Assembly: GCA_042091035.1 (NCBI GenBank)
Contig: JBELIG010000193.1
Location: forward strand, 1 to 6,383
Source of the DNA: AM-2324 sp042091035
GTDB lineage: Bacteria > Bacteroidota > Bacteroidia > Chitinophagales > Saprospiraceae
Direction of reading: 5' to 3'
Length of the DNA: 6,383 nucleotides
The position numbers and the translations under genes are program-made. The notes below the pieces were generated by a model. That model was not told where the DNA came from and did not search any database. It saw only the letters and a program-made list of their open reading frames with translations. The first letter of the stretch is position 1. The number at the start of each line of letters is the position of its first letter. Positions 1 through 6,383 of this stretch are shown piece by piece.

Positions 1-1881
1 GGTGCAGATATAGATGTTATCGTTTATCAAGTTCCTGAACTGGAAATTACTGAGCTGGTGGAAGTGTGTAATAGCACGGATTCTGGGAATTCAACATTTT
101 TTAATCTTACGGATATTATTCAGATTGGAAATGGACCTTTCCTATGGGAGAATTTAGATAATTGCCTAGCTTCGGGTACTATGCCTGCACTAGATTTTGA
201 TGGGGTTGCTCCGGGTAATTATACCTTTAGAGTTTCTACCACTACAGCTTCTGCACCTTGTGAAGATGAAGCATTAGAATTTACTATTGTTGTTCTCGAT
301 TGTACTTGTCCAAACTTGAATGTGAGTATTCCAACAGTTCAATGTAATAGTGATGCCTTGATTGATCTCGATCAATATTTAGAGGATCCTACTGTACTTG
401 TAAATTGGAATTTAAGTAATGTACCGCCAGTGGGTGCATATAGTCCACCAAGCCTTACAGCGGCTACATTGGATATCACAGGTTCTACTCCTGGACTTTA
501 CACGCTTGGTCTTGTATTTAATGGAACAGCTCCTGTTGGTTGTGTATTGGAAAATTCACTGAATGTTCAATTGTCTGGTCAACTTAGTTCAGGTACACCC
601 TTAGACCCCTTAGAATTTTGTGAGGGGGACGAATCATTTATTGAACTATCAAACTTACTTAATGGAGCAGATACTGGAGGTTCTTGGACAGAAATTTCTG
701 CAGTAGCATCTTCAGGAGGGGGCTTTGATTCTGCAAATGGTACATTGAATATTTACAGTGAACAATCTGGCCTATATCAATTTGAGTATCTGGTGGATTC
801 TGAGGATCCTTGTTTGGATGAAAGTTCAGTTATTGAAGTTTTAGTGCATGCATTACCTATAGCAGCGGTAGAAGCATTTGATACTATTACTTGTGTAAAC
901 CTCGAAGTAGAATTAAGTGCTTACAAGGAGGACAGCTATGTATTTGAATGGTCTGATCAGTCTAATTTAAATGTGGTAATAGGAACAAACGCTTCTTTAA
1001 TAGTAAATGAGGCTGGGGCATTTAGTCTAGAGGTTATTGATGAAGAAACTGGTTGTATCTCTTCAGAATCAATAGAAATTCCTGCTTATCTGGAGGTCCC
1101 AATCCCGGAGATAGTTATAAGCGATGTTGATTGTTATGGAGATGAGAATGGACTTGTTGAAGTACTTTCAATTGATGGAGGTGTCAGTCCTTACTACCTT
1201 AGTTTTAATAATGAGTATTATTCCGATTTGACAATCTTCCCTTCTCTTGCTGCAGGGGATTATACCTTGTCAATTGAAGATGCTTTTGGCTGTGTAACGA
1301 ATGCGATTGTGTCGATAGATCAGCCAGAACCTATGGAAGTTACTATTGATCCACTTTTTAATGTTTCTGGAGAGCAAATAGTGGGCTATGGTGATTCACT
1401 TCAAGTATTCAGTAACATTAATATTGCTATGGATTTGATCGACTCTATTGTATGGAGCCCTTCTGCTTTAGTGGCTTGTGATACTTGTTTGAATACTTGG
1501 TTGCATCCCGAAGGGACTACCATATTTGACCTAGATGTCTTTGCTGGTAATTGTTCTGCAAATACATTGTTATCTGTGTTTGTGAAAAAGGACTATCCTG
1601 TGTATTTCCCTAATGTTATAGCTATAAACAGCAGTAATAATGTGTTTTATCCACAGGGGGATTATATGGCTGATGTAGTTAATTACCTGAAGATTTATGA
1701 TCGTTGGGGAAGTTTGGTTTTTGAGGATTATAATTTCGCACCCAATGATCCTTCCCATGGTTGGAACGGACAAGTAAATGGTCAGAACGCGGAAGCAGGG
1801 ACTTATATCTTTGTCTCCGAAATTCTATTTATTGACGGGCAAAAAGAGCTTTTTAAGGGGGACGTGAGTATAATAAAATAG
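1..1881 (+). CDS. Large T9SS-secreted multi-domain surface protein, C-terminal part (5' end outside window)
   Basis: The frame is open from base 1 and ends at TAG 1879-1881, giving 626 codons of a longer protein. The first 19 codons already read as the end of an earlier module, so the GTG at 58 is not a start. By window codon the modules are: Ig-like units at about 14-100, 103-192, 193-283 and 284-365, each with conserved Cys (C23/C87, C115/C181, C207/C271, C298/C352) and a late G-x-Y/F beta-strand; a SprB repeat at 371-447; a pre-CTD module at 450-530 with a WSP motif and C493-x-x-C496; and a gliding-motility-type sorting domain at 532-626. In known families this architecture belongs to proteins exported through the outer membrane by the type IX system and attached to or released from the surface. 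An adhesin or matrix role is inferred; no catalytic motif is seen. The following terminator closes the transcription unit. Confidence 0.93.
   Translation, partial: GADIDVIVYQVPELEITELVEVCNSTDSGNSTFFNLTDIIQIGNGPFLWENLDNCLASGTMPALDFDGVAPGNYTFRVSTTTASAPCEDEALEFTIVVLDCTCPNLNVSIPTVQCNSDALIDLDQYLEDPTVLVNWNLSNVPPVGAYSPPSLTAATLDITGSTPGLYTLGLVFNGTAPVGCVLENSLNVQLSGQLSSGTPLDPLEFCEGDESFIELSNLLNGADTGGSWTEISAVASSGGGFDSANGTLNIYSEQSGLYQFEYLVDSEDPCLDESSVIEVLVHALPIAAVEAFDTITCVNLEVELSAYKEDSYVFEWSDQSNLNVVIGTNASLIVNEAGAFSLEVIDEETGCISSESIEIPAYLEVPIPEIVISDVDCYGDENGLVEVLSIDGGVSPYYLSFNNEYYSDLTIFPSLAAGDYTLSIEDAFGCVTNAIVSIDQPEPMEVTIDPLFNVSGEQIVGYGDSLQVFSNINIAMDLIDSIVWSPSALVACDTCLNTWLHPEGTTIFDLDVFAGNCSANTLLSVFVKKDYPVYFPNVIAINSSNNVFYPQGDYMADVVNYLKIYDRWGSLVFEDYNFAPNDPSHGWNGQVNGQNAEAGTYIFVSEILFIDGQKELFKGDVSIIK
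1111..1341 (+). other. SprB repeat domain (within the first CDS)
   Basis: Codons 371-447 match the SprB-repeat pattern of Bacteroidota surface adhesins. There is a start of the form V-x-C-x-G-D-x-N-G (C378), then GG-V-S-P-Y, then L-x-A-G-D-Y-T-L-S-I-x-D-A-x-G-C (C431), and an ending of the form V-S-I-x-Q-P. The family is named for the Flavobacterium gliding adhesin SprB, where it recurs many times. Only one clear copy lies in this window, and more may lie upstream. It supports a surface role but not gliding itself. Confidence 0.85.
1594..1878 (+). other. T9SS C-terminal sorting domain, gliding-motility (CHU_C/type B-like) family
   Basis: Codons 532-626 (95 residues) hold the landmarks of the gliding motility-associated C-terminal domain: Y-P-V-Y-F-P-N at the start, L-K-I-Y-D-R-W-G-S-L-V-F-E in the middle, then N-D-P-x-x-G-W-N-G, N-G-x-x-x-x-A-G-T-Y-I-F, and F-I-D-G...F-K-G-D-V ending at a Lys next to the stop. 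In this family the domain directs passage through the type IX translocon. The loop after PN, usually close to F-S-P-N-x-D-G-x-N-D, is replaced by a diverged Asn/Ser-rich stretch; the rest is well kept. Confidence 0.92.
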
Positions 1882-1899
1882 TCTAATTGTATAAACAAA

Positions 1900-1935
1900 A
1901 AGAGAGCCTAAAACATAATTGTTTTAGGCTTTTTT
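1900..1935 (+). terminator. Intrinsic terminator after the first CDS
   Basis: An 11-bp perfect inverted repeat (AGCCTAAAACA at 1905-1915 and its complement at 1920-1930) encloses a TAAT loop and runs into six T's at 1930-1935. The stem starts 24 bases after the TAG stop. Extra A-U and G-U pairs between the upstream A/G-rich run (1900-1904) and the T tract could lengthen it. The A-rich run also gives a weaker T tract on the opposite strand, but no convergent gene is visible. It should separate the first gene from the next. Confidence 0.9.
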
Positions 1936-2031
1936 AGTTTGTGAAATTTATAACAAAAATATTTCATTAATATAGATAATATTTGCATATTATTGCATTG
2001 GAAATTTTGTTTTCGAAAACCGATTCCCCTT
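1936..2031 (+). promoter_or_regulatory. AT-rich leader and probable promoter region of the second CDS
   Basis: These 96 bases lie between the terminator and the ATG at 2032, so a promoter for the downstream gene is expected here. The best match to the Bacteroidota sigma pattern (TTTG, about 17-22 bases, TAnnTTTG) is TTTG at 1982-1985 followed after 16 bases by AAATTTTG at 2002-2009. The spacer is slightly short and the first base of the -7 element mismatches. An alternative is TATTATTG at 1988-1995 with an imperfect TTTC at 1962-1965. No Shine-Dalgarno sequence precedes the ATG, as is usual in this phylum. The region is well supported by context, the exact elements only weakly. Confidence 0.35.
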
Positions 2032-2106
2032 ATGATTAAGAAAACTATACTGAGAAAATTCAATTTTCTTCTAGCTGGCTTGTTACTCTGCACAATGTTA
2101 AAAGGT
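2032..2106 (+). other. Sec signal peptide of the second CDS
   Basis: Residues 1-25 have a basic start (K3, K4, R8, K9), a hydrophobic core of about a dozen residues (F12 to about L23) and a probable cleavage between G25 and Q26, giving a mature protein starting with Gln, a common arrangement in Bacteroidota exported proteins. C20 lies within the core and is preceded by Leu, so it does not make a lipobox. T9SS cargo crosses the inner membrane by Sec, which fits. The exact cleavage point is inferred. Confidence 0.88.
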
Positions 2107-5100
2107 CAGACTTCTCCCGGATGTGGTTGTGATTATTACGGTGTATCTGCTTGTTTAAACGATACTGTATTTAATGGTGGTGACTTTTTAACTGTATGTT
2201 ATGAAGTTTCAGATCTGATAAATAGTTCCTTAGGTGTAAATCAAGATATATGTGGTGTAAGGGTTAATTTTATGCATAGTCTCCTCTATGGTGTAGAAAT
2301 GTATTTAAGTAGTCCAAGTGGGCAAAGTATTCAATTAGTAGGACCATATGTTGATATTGAAATCGATGATCAATACGGAACTACCTTTGGGACTAATTGG
2401 GATGTCACCTTCCTTCCTTCTAATCAAACGCCTAATCCGGATCCAGGGATTCTTCCTCAATGGACAAATGCTCAAGTTTGGCTTTCATCAGCAACTTACA
2501 ATGGTAGCTATTTCCCAAGTGGCACTGACGGTCTAGAAAGTATAAATGGATCAGCTAATGGTCAATGGTGTATTCAAATTGATAATACAAATCTAATTCA
2601 GCCTTATACTGGAAGGATTTTAGATTTTGAGGTTATTTTCTGCGATGTAGGAGGTCTTCCATGTTGTATGGCTGATGCTGGAGAATTGATTTATAACGAT
2701 ACTGATATTAGTGGCTGTTTAGGCGATTCCTCTTTAATTCTAGATATCGATCCATATAATGAAAATGGTTTTCCAGATACTAGTTATTACGATTATGGAT
2801 TTATAATTAGTGATGGGGATTCTCTCATTATCGCTATAGAAGAGGAAAGTAGTCTTTTAGACTACCCGCCGGGAGATTACACTATTTGTGGGTTATCATA
2901 TCTAATTGAGGACTCCCTGATTATTGATGATTTAGTTGGAAATTTTACCTTAGATTCTTTACACAATTTATTGCAAGCTGCTGACCCAATTTTTTGTGCG
3001 GATGTCAGTTCCAATTGTATTGAATTTAGTATTGAAACCCCTCCGATTAAGTTTGATACTACTTTAGTTATTTGCGAAGGCGATAGCATTGATTTCTTCG
3101 GACAGAATATAATGGATGCTGGGGAGTATTCATTTACATTCCCTAATCCTATTGGCTGTGATTCAATTGGATTGCTTCAGGTAAATATTGACACAGGTAA
3201 TTTGATTGTTTTATCTGATACGCTTTGTTTTGGAGATTCTACAACTATAAATAATATTGATTTTTATTTTGAGACTGGCATTTATGAGGAGTCCTTTTTC
3301 AATGAAAATGGTTGTGATTCAATCGTAAGACTTGATTTACAGGTCCTACCTGAGAATGAGGTTGTACGGTTTGATACAATCTGTGCGGGTGAAATGATTA
3401 CAATAGATGGATCTGACTATGATGCATCAGGGGTTTATAATATTGTTTTAGAGGATCATAATGGTTGTGATAGTACAATAGTACTTAATTTAGAAGTAGA
3501 AGAAATTATTGCTTCAATTGCGGGTCCTAATGTCTTGGATTGCGCGAGTGCTTCCATAGTACTTGATGGAGGACAAAGTTCAGGGGCAACGGATTTAATA
3601 TATGCTTGGACTACCTCCGGAGGAGTAATTGATTCAGCCACTGATGAGGCTTTTATTCAAGTTAGTGGCGCTGGAGATTATACCTTAACTGTTACGTCTA
3701 ATGCTGGTTGTCAGGATCAAGTTACTTCAACAATTCTTGAAGATGTGAATGTGCCTGTTATTTCAGTGGCGGATTTTGATGTATTGGACTGTGCAGTCGA
3801 TACTATAAATCTAGATGCTTCAGGGAGTGATTTTATTAATAGTGGAATTTTTGAATGGACTACAGCCGATGGAAATATCATTCAAGGTTCAAATAGTCCA
3901 GTGATTGATATAGACCTTGATGGCAGCTATGAATTAACCATTACGGATACCATAAATAATTGTTTTTTAAGTGAAGTTTTTGTTGTAGAGATTGATACGG
4001 TAGCACCACCACTATCAGGCTTGGATGCAGTCATAAATTGTGTGAACCCTACTGTTCCTTTGGAGCTTGTTGGGAATTATGCAGGGCCTTACAATTGGGT
4101 CTGGAAAACTTCTTCTGGGAATGTACTACCAGGTAGTGATAATGTGCCTATTTTTTTTGATGTTTCAGCTGAGGGTATATATATCCTTGATGTTTTGAAT
4201 ATTGAAAATGGTTGCGTGACAATTGATTCTGTATCAATAGGCATGGATACAATAGCACCAAATACAATTTTGATTGCAAATGATGATTTAGATTGTGCCA
4301 ATACTTCTGTTTTGGTAAATGGATTAGATTCAGACCCCTTGAGTGATTTTCAAGTTGACTGGACTGCTCCTATTGGTGGTATTGAGTCTGGTGATGGCAC
4401 ACTTTCAATAGTAGTGGATGAGGCAGGGCAGTATATCATGGAATATACAAACCTAGATAATGGCTGTTCCAGCATTGACACTATTGAAATTATAAGTAAT
4501 GTTGAGTTTGAAGACATAGAGGGGGCAGTTGATAATCTAGTCTTGGATTGTGAGAATACTTTGATCCAGTTAGGTACAGATCCTGTTAATCCTGGTGGTC
4601 CTGGTTTTGATTATTCTTGGTACACTATAGATGGCACTTCACAAGGGCCTGGTCAAATATTAGAGGTCACTGAGGCGGGCATTTATGTAATGGAATTACT
4701 TAACCAATCGAATGATTGTATTAGTTTGGATACTGTGAATGTCGGGTCCATACAAAGAGAGATAATTGCTGATGTATTCTTTTCAAATATTCTAACCTGT
4801 GACAATCCTGCAACCGATTTGATTGGAAGTTACACCGATTACTTAAATACCGATCCTATCACTTTGAATTTCACTTGGTATAATCAAGATGGTGTATTAC
4901 CCGGTCAGGATTCATTGATCAATGTGGATCAAGCAGGGATATACGAATTCATTGTTTTTGATACATTCAGTAACTGTGGAGATACTATCTCAATCGAAGT
5001 AGAGAAGAACACGGAGTTGCCAAATCCAAATGCTGGCGCTGATGTCGCTCTAGATTGTGAGACTGGAATTGCTGATTTAGTTGGGTCATTTTCTGATGAC

Positions 5101-6383
5101 CCAAGCACCCATACAAGCAGTTGGTCTACGATGGATGGGAATTTTTTAAATGTTGGAGAATTTGATGCGGCTGTAGATGAAATAGGGTCTTATACTTATA
5201 CAGTTACGAACTCAGTGAATGGTTGTTCTTTTGAGGATCTTGTACTCGTTTACCTAGATACAATACTGTGCACACCTTCTTTAGATACTATTCCTGATGT
5301 AATAGTTAATTGTTACAATTCCCCTGAAGTATTTGGTTCAATAGACGCAACTAATGTTTTTGATCCAAACTCAAATTTAACCTACTCTTGGAGTGTTGTT
5401 GATGGGATTATCGATGGGCAGATGGATACATTGATTATTAAAGCTTTGATTGGGACATATGTTTTTGAAGTGACTAATCCGCTGTTTGATTTTACGTCAA
5501 GAGATACCATAGAAATTATAGACGGGCGTGTATACCCAGAAATTGATGTATTTAGTGATACCCTTGTTGTGGATTGTGCTCAACTGGAAGATAATGTTGA
5601 ATTATTTGGTTTTGATAGTTCAGGATCATCTTTTATCCAATTTCAATGGGAGTCACTTGTAGTGACAGATATTGTTTCGGGATCAGACTCCACGCATTGT
5701 TTAATAAATGCCCCTGGCTTGTATTCCTTAAGTGGAATAAATACCCTGACTGGCTGTGAGGATGCCGCTTCAATATTTGTGGATATTGAAGGTGCGTTTC
5801 CTCCTGTAGGTTGTTTGCCGGATAATGTTCAATTTGACTGTGATTCTTCATCGATAGAAATTGCTTTAGATGGTTGTACTGATCCTAACTTCGAGTATAA
5901 TTGGATTATTGAAACAGGTCAGTTAGAGGGTCCAAATGGTGGTGCTTCAGTTATGGTTAGTATATCTAATTCTCCTTCTACGCTTTTGGTAGAAATTACA
6001 GATACAACGAATCATTGTACTTCTGCTGATTCTTTGTTTATTTATGGTGAGGGTCAGTGTTTCCCTGATTGTGAAATCAGTATACCTGAAGTATTAAATT
6101 GTGCAATGGATTCAGTGGAATTAGTTTCAATAGGATCGAATGATGAAGGAGATTTCTCTTACAACTGGGTTACAGATATAGGAAACTTTTGCTCTGCTAC
6201 AAACAACCCTACAGCTTGTGTGGATTCGGATGGATTTTATACCTTATTTGTTGTTGATAATGCAACTGGATTGAGTTGCTCTTCTACAATACTTGTTGAG
6301 GATGATTATTCTACCTTGGATGCTGTGATTAATCCAATCGACAGTGTTAATTGTTATGCAGACTCTGTCAATATTTCTTTTTC
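2032..6383 (+). CDS. Giant secreted repeat protein with signal peptide, P-domain-like module and Ig-like repeats (3' end outside window)
   Basis: The frame runs without a stop from ATG 2032 to the window edge: 1450 complete codons plus two bases. ATG 2032 is chosen because it begins a signal peptide and no in-frame ATG lies between it and the upstream in-frame stop at 1951-1953. Modules by residue: signal peptide 1-25; P-domain-like 64-205; surface module 213-340; three 'GCDS' repeats 341-490; then eleven full and one partial 'LDC' repeats from 495 on. Proteins of this layout in Bacteroidota normally end in a T9SS sorting domain, expected beyond base 6383 but not seen. The likely role is an extracellular or cell-surface structural or adhesive protein; no protease triad or other active site is visible. 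The repeat array is strongly acidic and almost free of Lys and Arg. It is transcribed independently of the upstream gene, judging by the terminator between them. Confidence 0.93.
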   Translation, partial: MIKKTILRKFNFLLAGLLLCTMLKGQTSPGCGCDYYGVSACLNDTVFNGGDFLTVCYEVSDLINSSLGVNQDICGVRVNFMHSLLYGVEMYLSSPSGQSIQLVGPYVDIEIDDQYGTTFGTNWDVTFLPSNQTPNPDPGILPQWTNAQVWLSSATYNGSYFPSGTDGLESINGSANGQWCIQIDNTNLIQPYTGRILDFEVIFCDVGGLPCCMADAGELIYNDTDISGCLGDSSLILDIDPYNENGFPDTSYYDYGFIISDGDSLIIAIEEESSLLDYPPGDYTICGLSYLIEDSLIIDDLVGNFTLDSLHNLLQAADPIFCADVSSNCIEFSIETPPIKFDTTLVICEGDSIDFFGQNIMDAGEYSFTFPNPIGCDSIGLLQVNIDTGNLIVLSDTLCFGDSTTINNIDFYFETGIYEESFFNENGCDSIVRLDLQVLPENEVVRFDTICAGEMITIDGSDYDASGVYNIVLEDHNGCDSTIVLNLEVEEIIASIAGPNVLDCASASIVLDGGQSSGATDLIYAWTTSGGVIDSATDEAFIQVSGAGDYTLTVTSNAGCQDQVTSTILEDVNVPVISVADFDVLDCAVDTINLDASGSDFINSGIFEWTTADGNIIQGSNSPVIDIDLDGSYELTITDTINNCFLSEVFVVEIDTVAPPLSGLDAVINCVNPTVPLELVGNYAGPYNWVWKTSSGNVLPGSDNVPIFFDVSAEGIYILDVLNIENGCVTIDSVSIGMDTIAPNTILIANDDLDCANTSVLVNGLDSDPLSDFQVDWTAPIGGIESGDGTLSIVVDEAGQYIMEYTNLDNGCSSIDTIEIISNVEFEDIEGAVDNLVLDCENTLIQLGTDPVNPGGPGFDYSWYTIDGTSQGPGQILEVTEAGIYVMELLNQSNDCISLDTVNVGSIQREIIADVFFSNILTCDNPATDLIGSYTDYLNTDPITLNFTWYNQDGVLPGQDSLINVDQAGIYEFIVFDTFSNCGDTISIEVEKNTELPNPNAGADVALDCETGIADLVGSFSDDPSTHTSSWSTMDGNFLNVGEFDAAVDEIGSYTYTVTNSVNGCSFEDLVLVYLDTILCTPSLDTIPDVIVNCYNSPEVFGSIDATNVFDPNSNLTYSWSVVDGIIDGQMDTLIIKALIGTYVFEVTNPLFDFTSRDTIEIIDGRVYPEIDVFSDTLVVDCAQLEDNVELFGFDSSGSSFIQFQWESLVVTDIVSGSDSTHCLINAPGLYSLSGINTLTGCEDAASIFVDIEGAFPPVGCLPDNVQFDCDSSSIEIALDGCTDPNFEYNWIIETGQLEGPNGGASVMVSISNSPSTLLVEITDTTNHCTSADSLFIYGEGQCFPDCEISIPEVLNCAMDSVELVSIGSNDEGDFSYNWVTDIGNFCSATNNPTACVDSDGFYTLFVVDNATGLSCSSTILVEDDYSTLDAVINPIDSVNCYADSVNISF
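2221..2646 (+). other. P-domain-like (proprotein convertase P/homo B type) beta-sandwich module
   Basis: Residues about 64-205 carry features of the P-domain family: an early strand C74-G-V-R-V-N-F, then V-E-M-Y-L-S-S-P-S-G-Q (the 'L-x-S-P-x-G' turn), a long Gly/Pro-rich middle, and a late N-G-Q-W-C-I-Q-I followed by Y-T-G-R-I-L-D-F-E-V-I-F. The last two match the family's 'G-x-W-x-L-x-V-x-D ... G-x-L-x-x-W-x-L' ending. In convertases this domain follows a subtilisin-type protease; here none precedes it, since the mature protein starts only about 40 residues earlier. In Bacteroidota such modules also occur alone in surface proteins, with binding or stabilising roles presumed. The call rests on motif reading, not on a profile search. 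Confidence 0.65.
2668..3051 (+). other. Secreted-protein module with GxYxxCGLSY motif (unnamed)
   Basis: Residues about 213-340 begin with A-D-A-G-E and a Cys (C229), continue with a Y-G-F-I-I-S-D-G-D-S-L strand, then P-P-G-D-Y-T-I-C286-G-L-S-Y, and end with P-I-F-C322-A-D-V-S-S-N-C329-I-E-F. I recognise this pattern as recurrent in giant Saprospiraceae-type secreted proteins, where it commonly sits before Ig-like repeats, but I know of no named function for it. The four Cys could form two disulfides. A beta-sandwich fold is inferred from the alternating hydrophobic pattern and the Gly turns. Confidence 0.55.
3052..3501 (+). repeat. Three tandem ~51-residue 'CxGD/E ... GCDS' protein repeats
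   Basis: Residues 341-490 hold three copies of the pattern D-T-(L/I)-x-C-x-G-(D/E)-x...G-x-Y-x...N-G-C-D-S-x-x-x-L-x-(L/V)-x-(V/I). The first Cys are C348, C399 and C451 (steps of 51 and 52), and the GCDS Cys are C376, C428 and C479 (steps of 52 and 51). Each copy thus offers one Cys pair 28-29 residues apart. This unit is common in secreted Bacteroidota repeat proteins. DNA identity between copies is low outside short blocks around GCDS (for example a shared 12-mer at 3307-3318 and 3460-3471), so the duplication is old and the copies are unlikely to recombine. Confidence 0.85.
3514..6383 (+). repeat. Array of 11 complete and 1 partial ~83-88-residue Ig-like 'LDC' repeats
   Basis: From residue 495 onward a unit recurs with the pattern (V/L)-(L/D/N)-C...L...Y-x-W-x...G-x-(I/L)...G-x-Y-x-x-x-(V/I)-x...N-G-C...D-x-(V/I)-x-(V/I). 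The leading Cys are 504, 587, 670, 755, 840, 923, 1009, 1094, 1182, 1270, 1357 and 1441, giving steps of 83, 83, 85, 85, 83, 86, 85, 88, 88, 87 and 84. The second Cys are 560, 644, 728, 812, 896, 982, 1065, none in unit 8, then 1242, 1329 and 1416. The fold is inferred to be an Ig/PKD-like beta-sandwich closed by one disulfide. Units are well diverged, so the array is old and not a recent DNA expansion. The twelfth unit is cut by the window edge, so the true copy number is unknown. Confidence 0.88.

Noticed and set aside
58..60. GTG as a start codon for the first gene.
   Set aside because: The same frame is open to base 1 and the preceding 19 codons read as the end of a beta-rich module; no signal peptide follows the GTG, though a secreted protein needs one.
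2080..2091. Lipoprotein signal (lipobox) ending at C20 of the second gene.
   Set aside because: The residues before the Cys are L-L-L, with Leu where Gly, Ala or Ser is needed, and the Cys sits inside the hydrophobic core; a Sec signal cut after G25 fits better.
1908..2093. A 61-codon minus-strand reading frame across the intergenic region.
   Set aside because: It overlaps the terminator stem and the signal-peptide start of the second gene, has no recognisable domain, and its composition is that of the AT-rich spacer read backwards.
2348..2536. A 62-codon plus-strand frame starting with ATG inside the second gene.
   Set aside because: It lies wholly within the P-domain-like coding region in another frame and is a shadow of it; likewise the short minus-strand frames at 1570-1773, 2877-3089, 3456-3641, 4089-4301 and 5633-5851.
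4151..4158. Run of eight T's inside the second gene as a possible phase-variable slippage site.
   Set aside because: The frame continues open and in repeat register on both sides, and a T8 is not unusual in AT-rich coding DNA; nothing else suggests phase variation.
3052..6383. Recent DNA-level tandem duplication or recombination-prone repeats.
   Set aside because: Copies align well only as protein; shared DNA blocks are about 12-14 bases around GCDS codons, too short and diverged for recent expansion.
1..6383. RNA genes, CRISPR array, insertion sequence, attachment site or defence/toxin module.
   Set aside because: Apart from the 150-bp spacer the window is filled by two coding frames; no tRNA-like fold, regular spaced DNA repeats, terminal inverted repeats, transposase or nuclease motifs were seen.

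Overview
The window reads as a stretch of Bacteroidota chromosome, most likely from a Saprospiria/Saprospiraceae-like bacterium. The support is the AT-rich coding style, a type IX secretion (gliding-motility-type) C-terminal sorting domain, a SprB-type repeat, large repetitive Cys-containing secreted proteins, and a start codon without a Shine-Dalgarno sequence. The lineage is inferred from protein architecture, not from a marker gene.

Layout: (1) 1-1881, + strand, is the 3' part (626 codons plus stop) of a large secreted protein. It has a series of Ig-like modules, one SprB repeat, a pre-CTD module with a CxxC motif, and a T9SS sorting domain. Its true start lies upstream of the window. (2) 1882-2031 is a 150-bp intergenic region with a strong intrinsic terminator (11-bp perfect stem, T6 tail), followed by an AT-rich stretch that probably holds the promoter of the next gene. 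(3) 2032-6383, + strand, is one uninterrupted reading frame of 1450 codons with no stop before the window edge. It encodes a second giant secreted protein: signal peptide, P-domain-like module, a cell-surface module with a GxYxxCGLSY motif, three ~51-residue 'GCDS' repeats, then eleven complete and one partial ~83-88-residue 'LDC...YxW...GxY...GC' repeats. Its C terminus, where a sorting domain would be expected, is outside the window.

The two genes are tandem and co-oriented but separated by a terminator, so they look like independent transcription units making the same class of product: modular T9SS-exported surface or extracellular proteins, probably adhesin- or matrix-like. No enzyme active site, RNA gene, mobile element, CRISPR array or toxin/immunity module was seen. 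I do not see a new biological system here. The most notable features are the size and regularity of the second protein, its near-complete lack of Lys/Arg over almost 1000 residues, and cysteine gain and loss in the last repeats.
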